Source: Bacillus subtilis subsp. subtilis (GTDB taxonomy: Bacteria; Pseudomonadota; Gammaproteobacteria; Xanthomonadales; Xanthomonadaceae). From it: a DNA stretch of 64,000 bases. The stretch covers positions 1 to 64,000 of the forward strand of contig JAHREJ010000022.1 of NCBI GenBank assembly GCA_021733645.1, in the 5' to 3' direction. Made by a program: the position numbers and the translations under genes. Within the stretch, counting starts at the first letter, position 1. Each line of letters opens with the position of its first letter. Positions 1 to 9,580 of this stretch are shown piece after piece. The notes below the pieces were generated by a model. That model was not told where the DNA came from. It searched no databases and worked only from the letters and a program-made list of their open reading frames with translations.

Positions 1-1326
1 GGTCCTGCGCAGTAGCTGACGGCTCTGGAAGTTGTAGAGCACGTCGTAGGGCAACAGACGCATGAAGAACCAGGCAAGACCGCCGCCTCGCTTGGCTTCC
101 CTCAAGGCGAGGTGTGAGGCCTGCGAGATGCGCATTCGAGTGATGTACAGGCGCTGCCGCATGGGCTCCAGACCGCCGTCGCCTGGCTGCACACGCTTGC
201 GTGGGCGCCATGCTTTTCGCGCATCCATGTATGCCAGGCGAACCTGCAAACCTTCGTTGCGGTGCCGGAACGTGGCCGCCTGGGACTGGTGGATCTTGGC
301 AGGGCTGATGGTATCCAGGGCAATGTCGCCACGCTCGCAGGCGTTGGCCAGCAACCTGGCCATGACCGGGTGCCGAACGATGACGACGTTGGTACCCAAA
401 CTGTCCTTGACGTACTCCGGCAGCCAGGCATCACCGAGCACGACATCGGCGGTCTCGCAGGCGACGTCGTCGCAGAAGTCGCAGGCCAGCGGCTTGAAAA
501 GGCCAAGACCCCAGTCCGAACCGTACAGACGGAAGTTCTCGGTACGCGCAATCTGGGTGGTGGAGCGAACTTCGACGGAGTAATCGTTGGCAGGTCGAGA
601 CGCATCTTTGACGCGGAAATCAATATCGGTGACATCGTCCGGATGAATGCCGAGCTGCCACCCGAACGACTGCGCGAAGCCACGCGACTTCAGATGACCG
701 CAGAATATTCCGACGAAGTACTTCAGTTTCCCCTGCAACTGCGGATCAGCTTCCGCAGCCAAGCGAAGCGCCTTGATATGGCACGGCACGCCAGTGACGG
801 CAAAGGTTCGACCGCTTTCCGCACGCACCTGTTCGAGCACGTCATGGAAGCCTGTCGGGTAGTAGATCGACTTCACTCGTGACCGAAGGTCTGCCACCGA
901 ACTGGAGATCAGATACTCGAAGATGCCCTCGCCGGGACCGCGGCCAACATGGATGACCGCATCCACCTCGCCGCGGACGAGCAGCTCCTCAAGCATCCAG
1001 GACGTAAGGCCGCCCGAGCTCCCCGACACCCGATGCGGGCCCGCGATGGCATGGCCTGCATGAAGGCCTGAGAAGAACCCGGTGGACGGATCATGCTCAA
1101 TGCCTTCCTGCCCACCAAACAGCTCAACGGCCAGCTCAGTCTCATTGCGACTGTCACCGAACGGGCATGGGTTGGAGGAAAGCGAATCCAGATCAGGGTG
1201 CGAAGGCTCCGGCATGCCCACACTGTTAATGGCCATCTGCACGCCCGAACCAGCCGTTGCGCAGCCGCCACAGCCGACACAATAGCCGCCCTTGACGATC
1301 TGACCGAGTGAAACTGTCTTGCTCAT
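1..1326 (-). CDS. Coenzyme F420 hydrogenase/dehydrogenase beta-subunit family protein (3' end beyond window)
   Basis: The reading frame is open from an ATG at 1326 to the window edge (442 codons), so the C-terminus is missing. Residues 16, 19 and 22 form a CxxCxxC cluster. Around residues 200-300 are a CHIKALR segment, an FCGH segment and a DFCDD/ACETADVVLGDAW segment, all typical of the FrhB/FdhB family, whose members bind Fe-S clusters and flavin. Known members in surface-polysaccharide loci are thought to act as oxidoreductases on the glycan or its pyruvyl groups, but the substrate here is unknown. The start codon overlaps the flippase stop in an ATGA arrangement, so it is the next gene of the same operon. 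Family is clear; function is inference. Confidence 0.85.
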   Translation of the reverse strand, partial: MSKTVSLGQIVKGGYCVGCGGCATAGSGVQMAINSVGMPEPSHPDLDSLSSNPCPFGDSRNETELAVELFGGQEGIEHDPSTGFFSGLHAGHAIAGPHRVSGSSGGLTSWMLEELLVRGEVDAVIHVGRGPGEGIFEYLISSSVADLRSRVKSIYYPTGFHDVLEQVRAESGRTFAVTGVPCHIKALRLAAEADPQLQGKLKYFVGIFCGHLKSRGFAQSFGWQLGIHPDDVTDIDFRVKDASRPANDYSVEVRSTTQIARTENFRLYGSDWGLGLFKPLACDFCDDVACETADVVLGDAWLPEYVKDSLGTNVVIVRHPVMARLLANACERGDIALDTISPAKIHQSQAATFRHRNEGLQVRLAYMDARKAWRPRKRVQPGDGGLEPMRQRLYITRMRISQASHLALREAKRGGGLAWFFMRLLPYDVLYNFQSRQLLRRT

Positions 1327-2618
1327 GCGGTATGGCTCGAACGAAAGGAACGGCGGGCGGTGTAGCAGTACAACCCGACCAGCAGCGCTTCGGTCACCAA
1401 GGCCGCCTGGATTGCTCCCTGCATGCCATAGCGGCCGATCAGCAGGTGGTTCAACACAAGATTGCAGACCGCCACGAACCCCATGATGCGAATCTTGACC
1501 CGCATCAGATTGCCGGTGCTCAAGATGGCACCGGCGCTGGTTGCCACGAATCGCATCGGGATGCAGGGCGCAAGCCAGGCAAGCACCCACGCCGCGCGCA
1601 CGTAATCCTGCCCGAACAGCAGCGGCACCAGGTACTGCGCCAGCACCGCCGTCGACAGCGCCGCCCCCAACCCGAGTGCCAGCATGTACCGGTTTCCGGT
1701 GCGGTATGCGGCACGGAAGGCCACCGGGTCCTGGAACGCCCAGCGATGGAGACGGGGCATCATCATCTTCTGGTAGATGGTGGTAGGCAGCAGATACAGG
1801 GCGGCCAAGATGGTCACTGCGACACCGAAGGTGCCGGTTGCTTCTGCGCCAAGGTGGTGGCTGATGAAGAGTACGCTGCTCTGGAAATACACCAGGAAGA
1901 ACAGGTTTCCCAAGCCGAATGCCCAGGTTTCCGACGCAACGGACATCACGCCTGGACGTTGCAGTTCGATCGCTTCGGCGGGGCGTTCATGGCCCACCAC
2001 CGCCATCCTGCCGTTGGCCAGCGCCCTGATGTTGGGAATGCTGGCAAGTGCCAGTAAGCCACCCACCGCGGCGTACAGCCAAGCCAGCGTGATCGCATCC
2101 AACCCATGTGCCGCCACCAGCACGCTTACCACCACCAGAAACCTGACAACCTGCGGAAGCGTCTGCCAGACCATCAGCGGAAGCGGCTTCTCCTCAAGCA
2201 GAAAGCGTGTCGTCACCACCTCGATGCAGGCGACGGCGAGCAGGTTGGTTGACAGGATCAACAGACACCATGCCACTGGATTCTGCACGCCCAAACCAAA
2301 CACCGCCCACACGCCCACGCCGAGGATCGTCATCGCGGTACTCAATGCGCAGAAGAGGAACGTCGGGCGGATCCAGCGCATGGCGTGCCACCCCTCGCGG
2401 CCGAACACCTTGAGCCAGAACGCCTGCAGTCCAAAAGCCGTCAACGGCGAGACAATGTTGATCGTCGTAAAGGCGGCCATGAAGATCCCGTACTCCCGCG
2501 GACCCAGCACGCGCGCGGCCAACAACTGGGTAAGGAACGTCAGCGCAGCGCCCACGATGGTGAACAACCCGACGACGGAGACGTGCTTGGTGGAACGCTT
2601 CATTGTGAGTGACTTCAA
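1323..2618 (-). CDS. Polysaccharide biosynthesis flippase (Wzx/MOP superfamily)
   Basis: A 431-residue protein with about twelve or more hydrophobic helices, starting near residue 15 with VVGLFTIVGAALTFLTQLLA and an FGIFMAAFTTIN-like second helix (GPREYGIFMAAFTTINIVSP). This is the usual opening of oligosaccharide flippases of the MOP superfamily. Such proteins flip undecaprenyl-linked repeat units across the inner membrane. It lies between the Wzc-like kinase upstream and the FrhB-like gene downstream, with which it overlaps by 4 bases. An alternative start is the ATG at codon 6 (MKRSTKH). The polysaccharide class (O-antigen or exopolysaccharide) cannot be read from the protein, but the kinase and GumD-like transferase favour exopolysaccharide. 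Confidence 0.85.
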   Translation of the reverse strand: MKSLTMKRSTKHVSVVGLFTIVGAALTFLTQLLAARVLGPREYGIFMAAFTTINIVSPLTAFGLQAFWLKVFGREGWHAMRWIRPTFLFCALSTAMTILGVGVWAVFGLGVQNPVAWCLLILSTNLLAVACIEVVTTRFLLEEKPLPLMVWQTLPQVVRFLVVVSVLVAAHGLDAITLAWLYAAVGGLLALASIPNIRALANGRMAVVGHERPAEAIELQRPGVMSVASETWAFGLGNLFFLVYFQSSVLFISHHLGAEATGTFGVAVTILAALYLLPTTIYQKMMMPRLHRWAFQDPVAFRAAYRTGNRYMLALGLGAALSTAVLAQYLVPLLFGQDYVRAAWVLAWLAPCIPMRFVATSAGAILSTGNLMRVKIRIMGFVAVCNLVLNHLLIGRYGMQGAIQAALVTEALLVGLYCYTARRSFRSSHTA

Positions 2619-2684
2619 TCCGCGTGTACTTGCGGGGACAAGCCCTGCTCAGGAGGATGTCGCGGCTGGCGCGCGAGCGTGACA

Positions 2685-2733
2685 TTGCCCGGCAACGGCA
2701 ACCCCCTCTGCCCTTGAAGGCGTTGCCGGGGCA
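2685..2733 (-). terminator. Inverted repeat between the Wzc-like gene and the flippase
   Basis: The arms TGCCCGGCAACG (2686-2697) and CGTTGCCGGGGCA (2721-2733) pair over about 12 bases with one extra C and a loop of some 23 bases. No T-run follows on the minus strand, so it could be an attenuating or mRNA-stabilising hairpin between two operon genes rather than a full terminator. Confidence 0.4.
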
Positions 2734-2782
2734 GGACAGTGGGCCGACAAGTGGACAGGGCTGCAGCCTGCCACTTGCTTCA

Positions 2783-4996
2783 TCAGGACGTGGTGGACTT
2801 GTACTCGTAGTAGCCGTAGCTGTAATAGCCGGTCGCGCGACGCTGCACGGCGTTGAAGATCGCCCCCTTGATGCGGACGTTGTTCTGTTCGAATCGGCGC
2901 TTGGCCAACGCAAGCTCCTTGGCCTGGTTGAGCCCGAAGCGAGCCACCATCAGGCAGGTACCTGCATGGTGGGCAATGATTGCCGCGTCGGTCACGGCCA
3001 GGATAGGCGGCGTATCCACGATGATGATGTCGTACTGCGGGGCCAGTTCTTCGAGCAGCGTCGTGAAGTTCGCATGCATCAGGAGCTCGGACGGATTGGG
3101 CGGGACATCACCACGCGCGATGAAACTAAGGTTGTCCAGGCCCGGCAGCGTACGAATGACGTCTGCACGGTCGGCCTTGCCTACCAGAAGGTCCGACAGG
3201 CCTGGGGTCTGGGTTGTACCCAGCGCCTTGTGCAGGGTTCCCTTGCGCATGTCGGCATCGATGACCAGTACGCGCTGCCCCGCCTGGGCGATGACCGCCG
3301 CCAGGTTGGACGACACGAAGGTCTTGCCTGCATTCGGACTGGCGCCGGAGATCAGCACGATATTGTTCTTGGCCTCCAGTCGTGCGAAATGCAGACTAGT
3401 GCGCAGGCTGCGCACCGCCTCGATGGCCAGATCTGCCGGGTCCTTTACCGCAAGCAGGTGCAACTTGCCGTCCGCACGGAACTTGCCGCGTACCGAGTCA
3501 CCCTGTTGCTGCGCGCTGACCGGAATCGACGCATACACCGGCAGCCCCAGCTCCTCGATCTGGGCAGGGTCTTCCACGCCACGATTCAACAGCTGCTTGA
3601 GCAACACCAATGCCACCGACAAGAAGACGCCCAACACGGTGCCGATCAACACGACGATCGCCTTGCGCGGCTTGACCGGCGTGGTCGCGTCCACCTCGGC
3701 AGCATCGATGATGCGCACGTTGCCAACCGTGCCTGCGCGCGCCACATCCAACTGCTGCGCCTGGTTGAGCATGCCGGTATACATTTCGTTGCTGACCTGC
3801 AGATCACGAGTAAGCCGCAGCAGCTGCTGCTGGGCTTCTGGCAATTGCCTCACCTGACCCTGGAAGTTGGTCTTGCGCCCTTCCAGCTCACCAACCTGGC
3901 GCATCAATGCCTGGTAGGCCGGGTGATCCCGGGTGAACTTGCGATCCATCTCCGCCTGCTGCAAACGCAACTGCTGGATGCTGGTCTCCACTGCCACCTC
4001 CTGATCCAGCAGCCCCTTGGTCTGCAAGGTCAGGTCGACCGAGTTTGCCTTGGTCTGGTAAGCGCTCAGCGCCTTCTGCGCGGTATCCACCTGGTTGCGG
4101 ACGTTCGGCAACTGCTCTTTCACAAAGGTCAGCTGTGCTGACGCCTCGGCCGAATTGCGCTCGACGTTCTGGCGTACATACGCCTGCGCGACCTGCTGCA
4201 GGAATTTCTGCGCCAGCAGTGGATTGGCGCTCTCGTAGGTAAGCGTGAGGATTCCCGAGTCCTTGCCGGACTCACTCACGCCGATGTCCCTCTGCAGGTC
4301 ATTGATGACGGACAGGTGGCGCATGCGCTTGACTTCAAATCGCATTCCGGGATTGGCGCGCAATGCGGCAATCTGGAGCTTCACACCGTTCCCCTGGGCA
4401 GGCTGACCAACGCGGCCTTTCAGCAGAAGCTCATCTTCATCATCCAGCAGCTCGAAACTGTCCTTTTCCCCCACCACAAGCGTCAGTTCACGTGCAAGCA
4501 GCGCGCGCGGCACGTCCAGCTGGAAGATGTCCAGCCGTTCTCCGCCCCAGCCGAACCTGCTCATCCCCAAGCGCACGTCCGCCAACGCGTCCGGATCGAC
4601 CGACTCGGCTTTGCGCGCAAGGTAATCGCCCACCAGCGGGAAACGGTTCGGCACCACGCTGATGTCCAGCTTGAGCGCGTCCACCGCGCTTCCAACCACC
4701 GAACGCGAGGTGATCAACGCAATTTCAGTCGTCGCCTCCGCCGAGCCGCCCCCCATTCCCAGGGACTGGCTGATATCTGCCAGGCCCGGCAGCGAGGGAA
4801 CCTTGGACTCCACCTGCACAATCGCGTCAGCGCGATAGATGGGCGTTGCCAGCAGTGCGTAGATCACCGACACCGCGAAGAACAAAGCGGTGATGGAAAC
4901 GATCCACCACTTGTAATCAACCAGCGTACCAAGCAGCTGGCGCAGGTCGATCTCGTCGTTGTCGTCCTGCGCGGGAGTGCGCGAATCAGTTGTCAT
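2783..4996 (-). CDS. wzc: Polysaccharide co-polymerase with cytoplasmic tyrosine autokinase (Wzc type)
   Basis: A 737-residue BY-kinase. Residues about 15-60 hold the Wzz domain with the first membrane helix (WWIVSITALFFAVSVIYALL). A long coiled-coil and GNVR-type region follows, and the second helix lies near residue 445 (KAIVVLIGTVLGVFLSVALV). The C-terminal kinase has Walker A GASPNAGKT at 551-559, Walker A' VLVIDAD at 576-582 and Walker B IIIVDTPP near 657. It ends in a tyrosine cluster with six Tyr between 724 and 732, the usual autophosphorylation tail. It would control chain length and export with the phosphatase encoded just upstream (57 bases away). Many Xanthomonadaceae split this function into separate genes; here it is one polypeptide. 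Confidence 0.93.
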   Translation of the reverse strand: MTTDSRTPAQDDNDEIDLRQLLGTLVDYKWWIVSITALFFAVSVIYALLATPIYRADAIVQVESKVPSLPGLADISQSLGMGGGSAEATTEIALITSRSVVGSAVDALKLDISVVPNRFPLVGDYLARKAESVDPDALADVRLGMSRFGWGGERLDIFQLDVPRALLARELTLVVGEKDSFELLDDEDELLLKGRVGQPAQGNGVKLQIAALRANPGMRFEVKRMRHLSVINDLQRDIGVSESGKDSGILTLTYESANPLLAQKFLQQVAQAYVRQNVERNSAEASAQLTFVKEQLPNVRNQVDTAQKALSAYQTKANSVDLTLQTKGLLDQEVAVETSIQQLRLQQAEMDRKFTRDHPAYQALMRQVGELEGRKTNFQGQVRQLPEAQQQLLRLTRDLQVSNEMYTGMLNQAQQLDVARAGTVGNVRIIDAAEVDATTPVKPRKAIVVLIGTVLGVFLSVALVLLKQLLNRGVEDPAQIEELGLPVYASIPVSAQQQGDSVRGKFRADGKLHLLAVKDPADLAIEAVRSLRTSLHFARLEAKNNIVLISGASPNAGKTFVSSNLAAVIAQAGQRVLVIDADMRKGTLHKALGTTQTPGLSDLLVGKADRADVIRTLPGLDNLSFIARGDVPPNPSELLMHANFTTLLEELAPQYDIIIVDTPPILAVTDAAIIAHHAGTCLMVARFGLNQAKELALAKRRFEQNNVRIKGAIFNAVQRRATGYYSYGYYEYKSTTS

Positions 4997-5053
4997 GGGA
5001 AATTAGAACCAATGCAAAAAGGTGTGGAGTCAGTGCCGGAGCGGAGAGGCGCA

Positions 5054-5488
5054 TCAAAGATGACGCGACCAACTCTCCACGCCCTCGGCCATCAATTTGT
5101 AGACGTGTTCGAATGCCGGACGCTGCTGGCGGTATGGATCTGGAATCTCGCGCTCCTGTTGCCACTTGCCCAGCAGGAACGTCTTGCCCGATGCCTCCGG
5201 GGCAATCTCGGCAATGCGGCGAACATGCTTGCGTTCCATGGTGAGGACAAGGTCCGCGGAAGCCAGGATCGACCCGCTGATCTGGCGCGCGCGATGCAGC
5301 GCCCCATCAAGGCCCTGCTCGACAAGCAATTCCTGTGCCGTTGCATCGATGCCGTGATCCACCAGCGCCCCCAGCCCTGCCGAGGAAACCTGGATACCCC
5401 TGCCTGAGACGGCCTGGCGGAGCATGACCTCGGCCGAAGGGCTGCGGCAGATGTTCCCAACGCACACAAAGAGAATGTTCTTGAACAC
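5054..5488 (-). CDS. wzb: Low-molecular-weight protein-tyrosine phosphatase (Wzb type)
   Basis: Taken from a GTG start at 5488 it encodes 144 residues, the normal family length. The frame is open further upstream to an ATG at 5581, but that would add 31 residues ahead of the conserved FKNILFVCVGNICRS start. The active-site P-loop CVGNICR (CX5R, C9-R15) and the C-terminal IPDPY motif with the general-acid Asp are present. The family dephosphorylates the tyrosine tail of the Wzc-type kinase, and that kinase gene follows directly. It sits between the GumD-like gene and wzc in the exopolysaccharide operon. The GTG start is an inference supported by a GGAA about 8 bases ahead of it. Confidence 0.9.
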   Translation of the reverse strand: MFKNILFVCVGNICRSPSAEVMLRQAVSGRGIQVSSAGLGALVDHGIDATAQELLVEQGLDGALHRARQISGSILASADLVLTMERKHVRRIAEIAPEASGKTFLLGKWQQEREIPDPYRQQRPAFEHVYKLMAEGVESWSRHL

Positions 5489-5628
5489 TACTTGGATTCC
5501 ATAACAGTTCGCGCAACGTCCGCGCTCAAAAAAACAGCCAATCACACAGGTTACCGCAGGCGGACGGGCAAGGCGCCACACCCTTCCGCCAGATCAACGA
5601 TCTGCATCGCAGATTTGCATCTCGAACA

Positions 5629-7086
5629 TCAGTACGCCGATTTCTGCCCAAACACCTTGAAGACCGTCATCACAATGATCCGGGCATCCAGGGTGGGACT
5701 CCAGCGCCTGATGTAGTCGATGTCGTACTGCACGCGCTTTTTCATGGAACGCAGCTCGGGGGTTTCGCCCCGGAGGCCGTGGACCTGCGCCCAGCCGGTA
5801 ATGCCAGGCTTGACATAGTGCCGGTGCATGTATCGTTCGATCAGGCGCTCGTAATGGTTGTTGTGCTGGATCGCATGCGGCCGCGGCCCTACCACCGACA
5901 TGTTGCCGCCCAGGACATTGAAGAACTGGGGCAACTCATCAAGGCTGGACTTACGAAGGAATGCGCCGAAGCGCGTTACGCGAGGATCATTGCGTGTTGC
6001 CTGGGTGATCGTGCCCGTCTGCTCTGCATGAACGCGCATGGAGCGGAACTTGAGCATCCAGAATTCCTTGCCACCCAGGCCATGACGCTTCTGTCGAAAC
6101 AGAACAGGGCCGGGCGAACTGAGCTTGACGCCCATCGCCAGCAGGGCAAGCAGGGGCGACAGAACCAGCACCGCGACGCTGGCCACCAGCAGATCTTCGA
6201 TGCGTTTTCCCAACTTGAATTTCTGATCCACCAGCCCTTGACGGACACCGATCATCGGCACCCCGCCAACCTCGTGGACACCGGGATTCAAGGCACCAAG
6301 CCCGGTCGTGTCCGGAATCAGGCGCACGGGCACGGGAAAGCGCTCGATCTTCTTCAACATATCCTTGACCTGAAGCGCACTTCCCATCGGAAGCGACACC
6401 CACAGCTGATCGAAATCGCCGCGGCGCTCGTCCAGGTAACGAGGAAGGTCTTCCAGCGCGCCCAGCCGCGGCGGCCATCCATTGCGTCGACCGCTGGCAA
6501 TATCGTGCGCGCCGGCAAAGTATCCCACCACTTCCTTGCCAAGCTCCGGCTTGCCACGCAACAGGCGGTGCAGCTTCAGCGCAGGCGCGCGCAGGCCAAC
6601 CAGCAAGACGCGCTCCCGGTCCAATCCGCGTGCGCGCAGCCGGTGCAGTTGCACCCGCAGCACCACGCGCAGACCGGCCATCGCCAACAGGCCGGCCGCG
6701 AACCATCCAACCAGCCAAAGCGCCGGAACGTATTCGGCAACGTCGATCAGCAGGGCGTACACGGAAAACAGCGCGAACACCGAGGCCCACACCACCAGCA
6801 GCAGCCACAGATCGGCAAGCAGGCCACGCGCACGCCAGTTGCGATACATCGGCGCGACCGAGAAGCACACGATGGCGCTCAACAACACCGCGCCGAAGAT
6901 GACTTTCTGCTCGTGGGTCGGCGGCATCCAGCCGTACCGCACGAAGTGGGTGATCACTGCGGCCACCGGGATGGCCAGGAAGTCACCCAGGCGCAACCCC
7001 AACTCAAGCGCGGCGCGCGCCTCACCCCGCCGGGTCCGGGGGCGCCGGCGAATCTCAGGCGCCTTCTCTACAGATCCTTGTAGCAT
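5629..7086 (-). CDS. Undecaprenyl-phosphate sugar phosphotransferase (GumD/WcaJ family)
   Basis: A 485-residue polyprenol-phosphate hexose-1-phosphate transferase that starts assembly of an exopolysaccharide repeat unit on undecaprenyl phosphate at the inner membrane. The N-terminal half has four to five membrane helices and a central Rossmann-like region ([12 protein letters not shown]). Another helix near residue 300 leads into the catalytic domain with [45 protein letters not shown] and [11 protein letters not shown]. These blocks resemble the GumD protein of the xanthan pathway closely. It is the first gene of the minus-strand operon, after a 376-base divergent region. GumD and WcaJ load glucose; the sugar used here cannot be proved. 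Confidence 0.92.
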   Translation of the reverse strand: MLQGSVEKAPEIRRRPRTRRGEARAALELGLRLGDFLAIPVAAVITHFVRYGWMPPTHEQKVIFGAVLLSAIVCFSVAPMYRNWRARGLLADLWLLLVVWASVFALFSVYALLIDVAEYVPALWLVGWFAAGLLAMAGLRVVLRVQLHRLRARGLDRERVLLVGLRAPALKLHRLLRGKPELGKEVVGYFAGAHDIASGRRNGWPPRLGALEDLPRYLDERRGDFDQLWVSLPMGSALQVKDMLKKIERFPVPVRLIPDTTGLGALNPGVHEVGGVPMIGVRQGLVDQKFKLGKRIEDLLVASVAVLVLSPLLALLAMGVKLSSPGPVLFRQKRHGLGGKEFWMLKFRSMRVHAEQTGTITQATRNDPRVTRFGAFLRKSSLDELPQFFNVLGGNMSVVGPRPHAIQHNNHYERLIERYMHRHYVKPGITGWAQVHGLRGETPELRSMKKRVQYDIDYIRRWSPTLDARIIVMTVFKVFGQKSAY

Positions 7087-7462
7087 TTACCCCTCCCTTG
7101 ACCACACTTGTACACACGCAGACGCAAGCAGACACCGAAGGTCCTTTCGGCGGCCTAGCGAATGCACGATCAAGTATTGTAACGATATTGTGACGCGATC
7201 CTAACGAAAATTGTTATCGCACCACACCTGAATACGCCACAATCCAAATCACAACGCCAACCGCCCGACTCGGCAAAGCGTTGAGATCCAATGACTTATG
7301 GCACAGTTCTTTGCAGGAACGGCGACCGGACAAACGGCCGCCCCCGCCTTCTTCAGGGCGGCGCCTCGCGTGTCTGTTAACATCCTCATTCACCGCACAC
7401 GCGCCTGCCTCCCCGGCCGTTCGCTGCGTTGATCCACCCCCGAGCCCTCAAGGAAGAGCCCA
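7087..7462. promoter_or_regulatory. AT-richer divergent intergenic region, exopolysaccharide operon / galE
   Basis: This 376-base gap separates the minus-strand exopolysaccharide operon from galE and is visibly AT-richer than its surroundings. On the minus strand, TACAAT (7181-7176) matches a -10 box at 5 of 6 positions, but the -35 at the right spacing (TTAGGA, 7204-7199) is weak. On the plus strand, TGT followed by TAACAT (7375-7383) looks like an extended -10 about 80 bases ahead of the galE start. No operator or RNA gene is recognised. Confidence 0.4.
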
Positions 7463-8497
7463 GTGCAGGACGTACTCATCTGCGGCGGCGCCGGCTACAT
7501 TGGCAGCCACATGGCCCAATGGCTGGCCGAGCACGGCCACACCGTCACCGTTCTGGACAACCTCTCCACCGGGCATCGGGGCGCGGTCCGCTGGGGTGAG
7601 CTGATTGAAGCGGACCTGATGGACCCGGCCGGCCTGGAGCGCGCCTTCAAAGGCAGGCGCTTCGACGCCGTGATGCACTTCTGCGCGCGCTCCCTGGTTG
7701 GCGAGTCGGTCACCCAACCGTATGCGTACTACGGCAACAACGTGACCGGTACGCTGAATCTGCTCGAAGCCATGCGGCAGCACGATGTGGGCAAACTGGT
7801 GTTCTCCTCGACCGCAGCGGTGTTCGGAAACCCCGCCGCCACGGTCATCGATGAGAGTCACCCGACGCGGCCGATCAACCCCTACGGCGCCAGCAAGCTG
7901 ATGGCCGAGCGCTTCCTGGCCGATGCCGCCAGTGCCTACGGACTGCGCTCAGTGGCGCTGCGCTACTTCAACGCGGCCGGCGCGCTGCCCGAGCATGGCA
8001 TCGGGGAGGCGCACGCCTGCGAGACCCACCTGATTCCCAATGTCCTGCGCGCCGCACTCGGCGACGGGCCTTCGCTGAAAGTGTTCGGCAGCGACTATGC
8101 CACCGCAGACGGCACCTGCGTGCGCGACTACGTGCATGTCCAGGACCTGGCCCAAGCACACGCGCTGGCCCTGGCGTTCATGGATCGACAGGAGGGCGCG
8201 CACGTCTTCAACCTGGGCAATGGGCACGGATTCTCGGTGAAGGAGGTGATCGCCACCGCCGCAACCGTCGTCGGCGCACCGGTCCCCTATGAGCTGTCGC
8301 CACGCCGCGCAGGCGACCCCGCCTGCCTGGTGGCATCCAGCCAGAAGGCGCGCGACGTGCTCGGCTGGCGCCCACGATGGACCGAACTGAGCCCGATCAT
8401 CGAAAGCGCGTGGCGCTGGCATCGCGCGCCACCCCGCTGGGCGCCTCACCAGGGTCGGCCGGCCCAAGCCACTTTCGAGGCCGCGCGCCCGGCATAG
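7463..8497 (+). CDS. galE: UDP-glucose 4-epimerase
   Basis: A 344-residue extended short-chain dehydrogenase that interconverts UDP-glucose and UDP-galactose with bound NAD. The NAD-binding GGAGYIGSH lies at residues 8-16, the catalytic Ser in FSSTAAVFG near 116, and the YxxxK pair at Y141 and K145 (NPYGASK). The substrate-side RYFNAAGA and the late PRRAGDPA segment are typical of GalE rather than a dehydratase. The start is GTG with a good AAGGA ribosome site 8-12 bases ahead; no in-frame ATG precedes the Rossmann motif. It lies divergent from the exopolysaccharide operon, so it may supply UDP-galactose or UDP-glucose for that polymer and for lipopolysaccharide. Confidence 0.93.
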   Translation: MQDVLICGGAGYIGSHMAQWLAEHGHTVTVLDNLSTGHRGAVRWGELIEADLMDPAGLERAFKGRRFDAVMHFCARSLVGESVTQPYAYYGNNVTGTLNLLEAMRQHDVGKLVFSSTAAVFGNPAATVIDESHPTRPINPYGASKLMAERFLADAASAYGLRSVALRYFNAAGALPEHGIGEAHACETHLIPNVLRAALGDGPSLKVFGSDYATADGTCVRDYVHVQDLAQAHALALAFMDRQEGAHVFNLGNGHGFSVKEVIATAATVVGAPVPYELSPRRAGDPACLVASSQKARDVLGWRPRWTELSPIIESAWRWHRAPPRWAPHQGRPAQATFEAARPA

Positions 8498-8507
8498 CGG
8501 GCGCGGC
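8480..8507. terminator. GC-rich hairpin between convergent galE and kdsA
   Basis: GCCGCGCGCCCG and CGGGCGCGGC pair with a single bulge around the galE stop codon (8495-8497). No T-run follows on either strand. It could serve as a shared transcription barrier between the two converging genes. Confidence 0.35.
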
Positions 8508-8519
8508 AGCCGACCTGAT

Positions 8520-9365
<846 letters not shown>

Positions 9366-9580
9366 TCAGACTCCTGGGGGCGAGGCGACCGGCGCACGGC
9401 CAAGGCCGGCCCGGATCAATGCTGCATTCTAGCGGTTGCCGGATGTGCGGGGTTGCCAGCCAGCGCCACCCGCATCGCAGGGGCCGGGCCGCACCGAGGG
9501 TCTGCTAAAATCCGCGTTCTGCATGCCGCACCCCACCCTGCCAGCGGCTGCGCCCTTTTTGATACGCAACAGGAGTTTGC
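9366..9580. promoter_or_regulatory. Divergent kdsA/amaB intergenic region with an extended -10 for amaB
   Basis: A TGC followed by TAAAAT at 9503-9511 forms an extended -10 box about 70 bases ahead of the amaB start; no good -35 stands at 17 bases, as expected of extended -10 promoters. On the minus strand TAGAAT (9431-9426) could be the kdsA -10. An ACAGGAG ribosome site lies just before the amaB ATG. Confidence 0.4.

Noticed and set aside
2609..4141. A 510-codon open frame on the plus strand
   Set aside because: It is antisense to the Wzc-type kinase gene and shows no domain or ribosome site.
7090..7460. Possible tRNA or small RNA in the exopolysaccharide/galE gap
   Set aside because: No cloverleaf, CCA end or terminator is seen; the region is only AT-richer.
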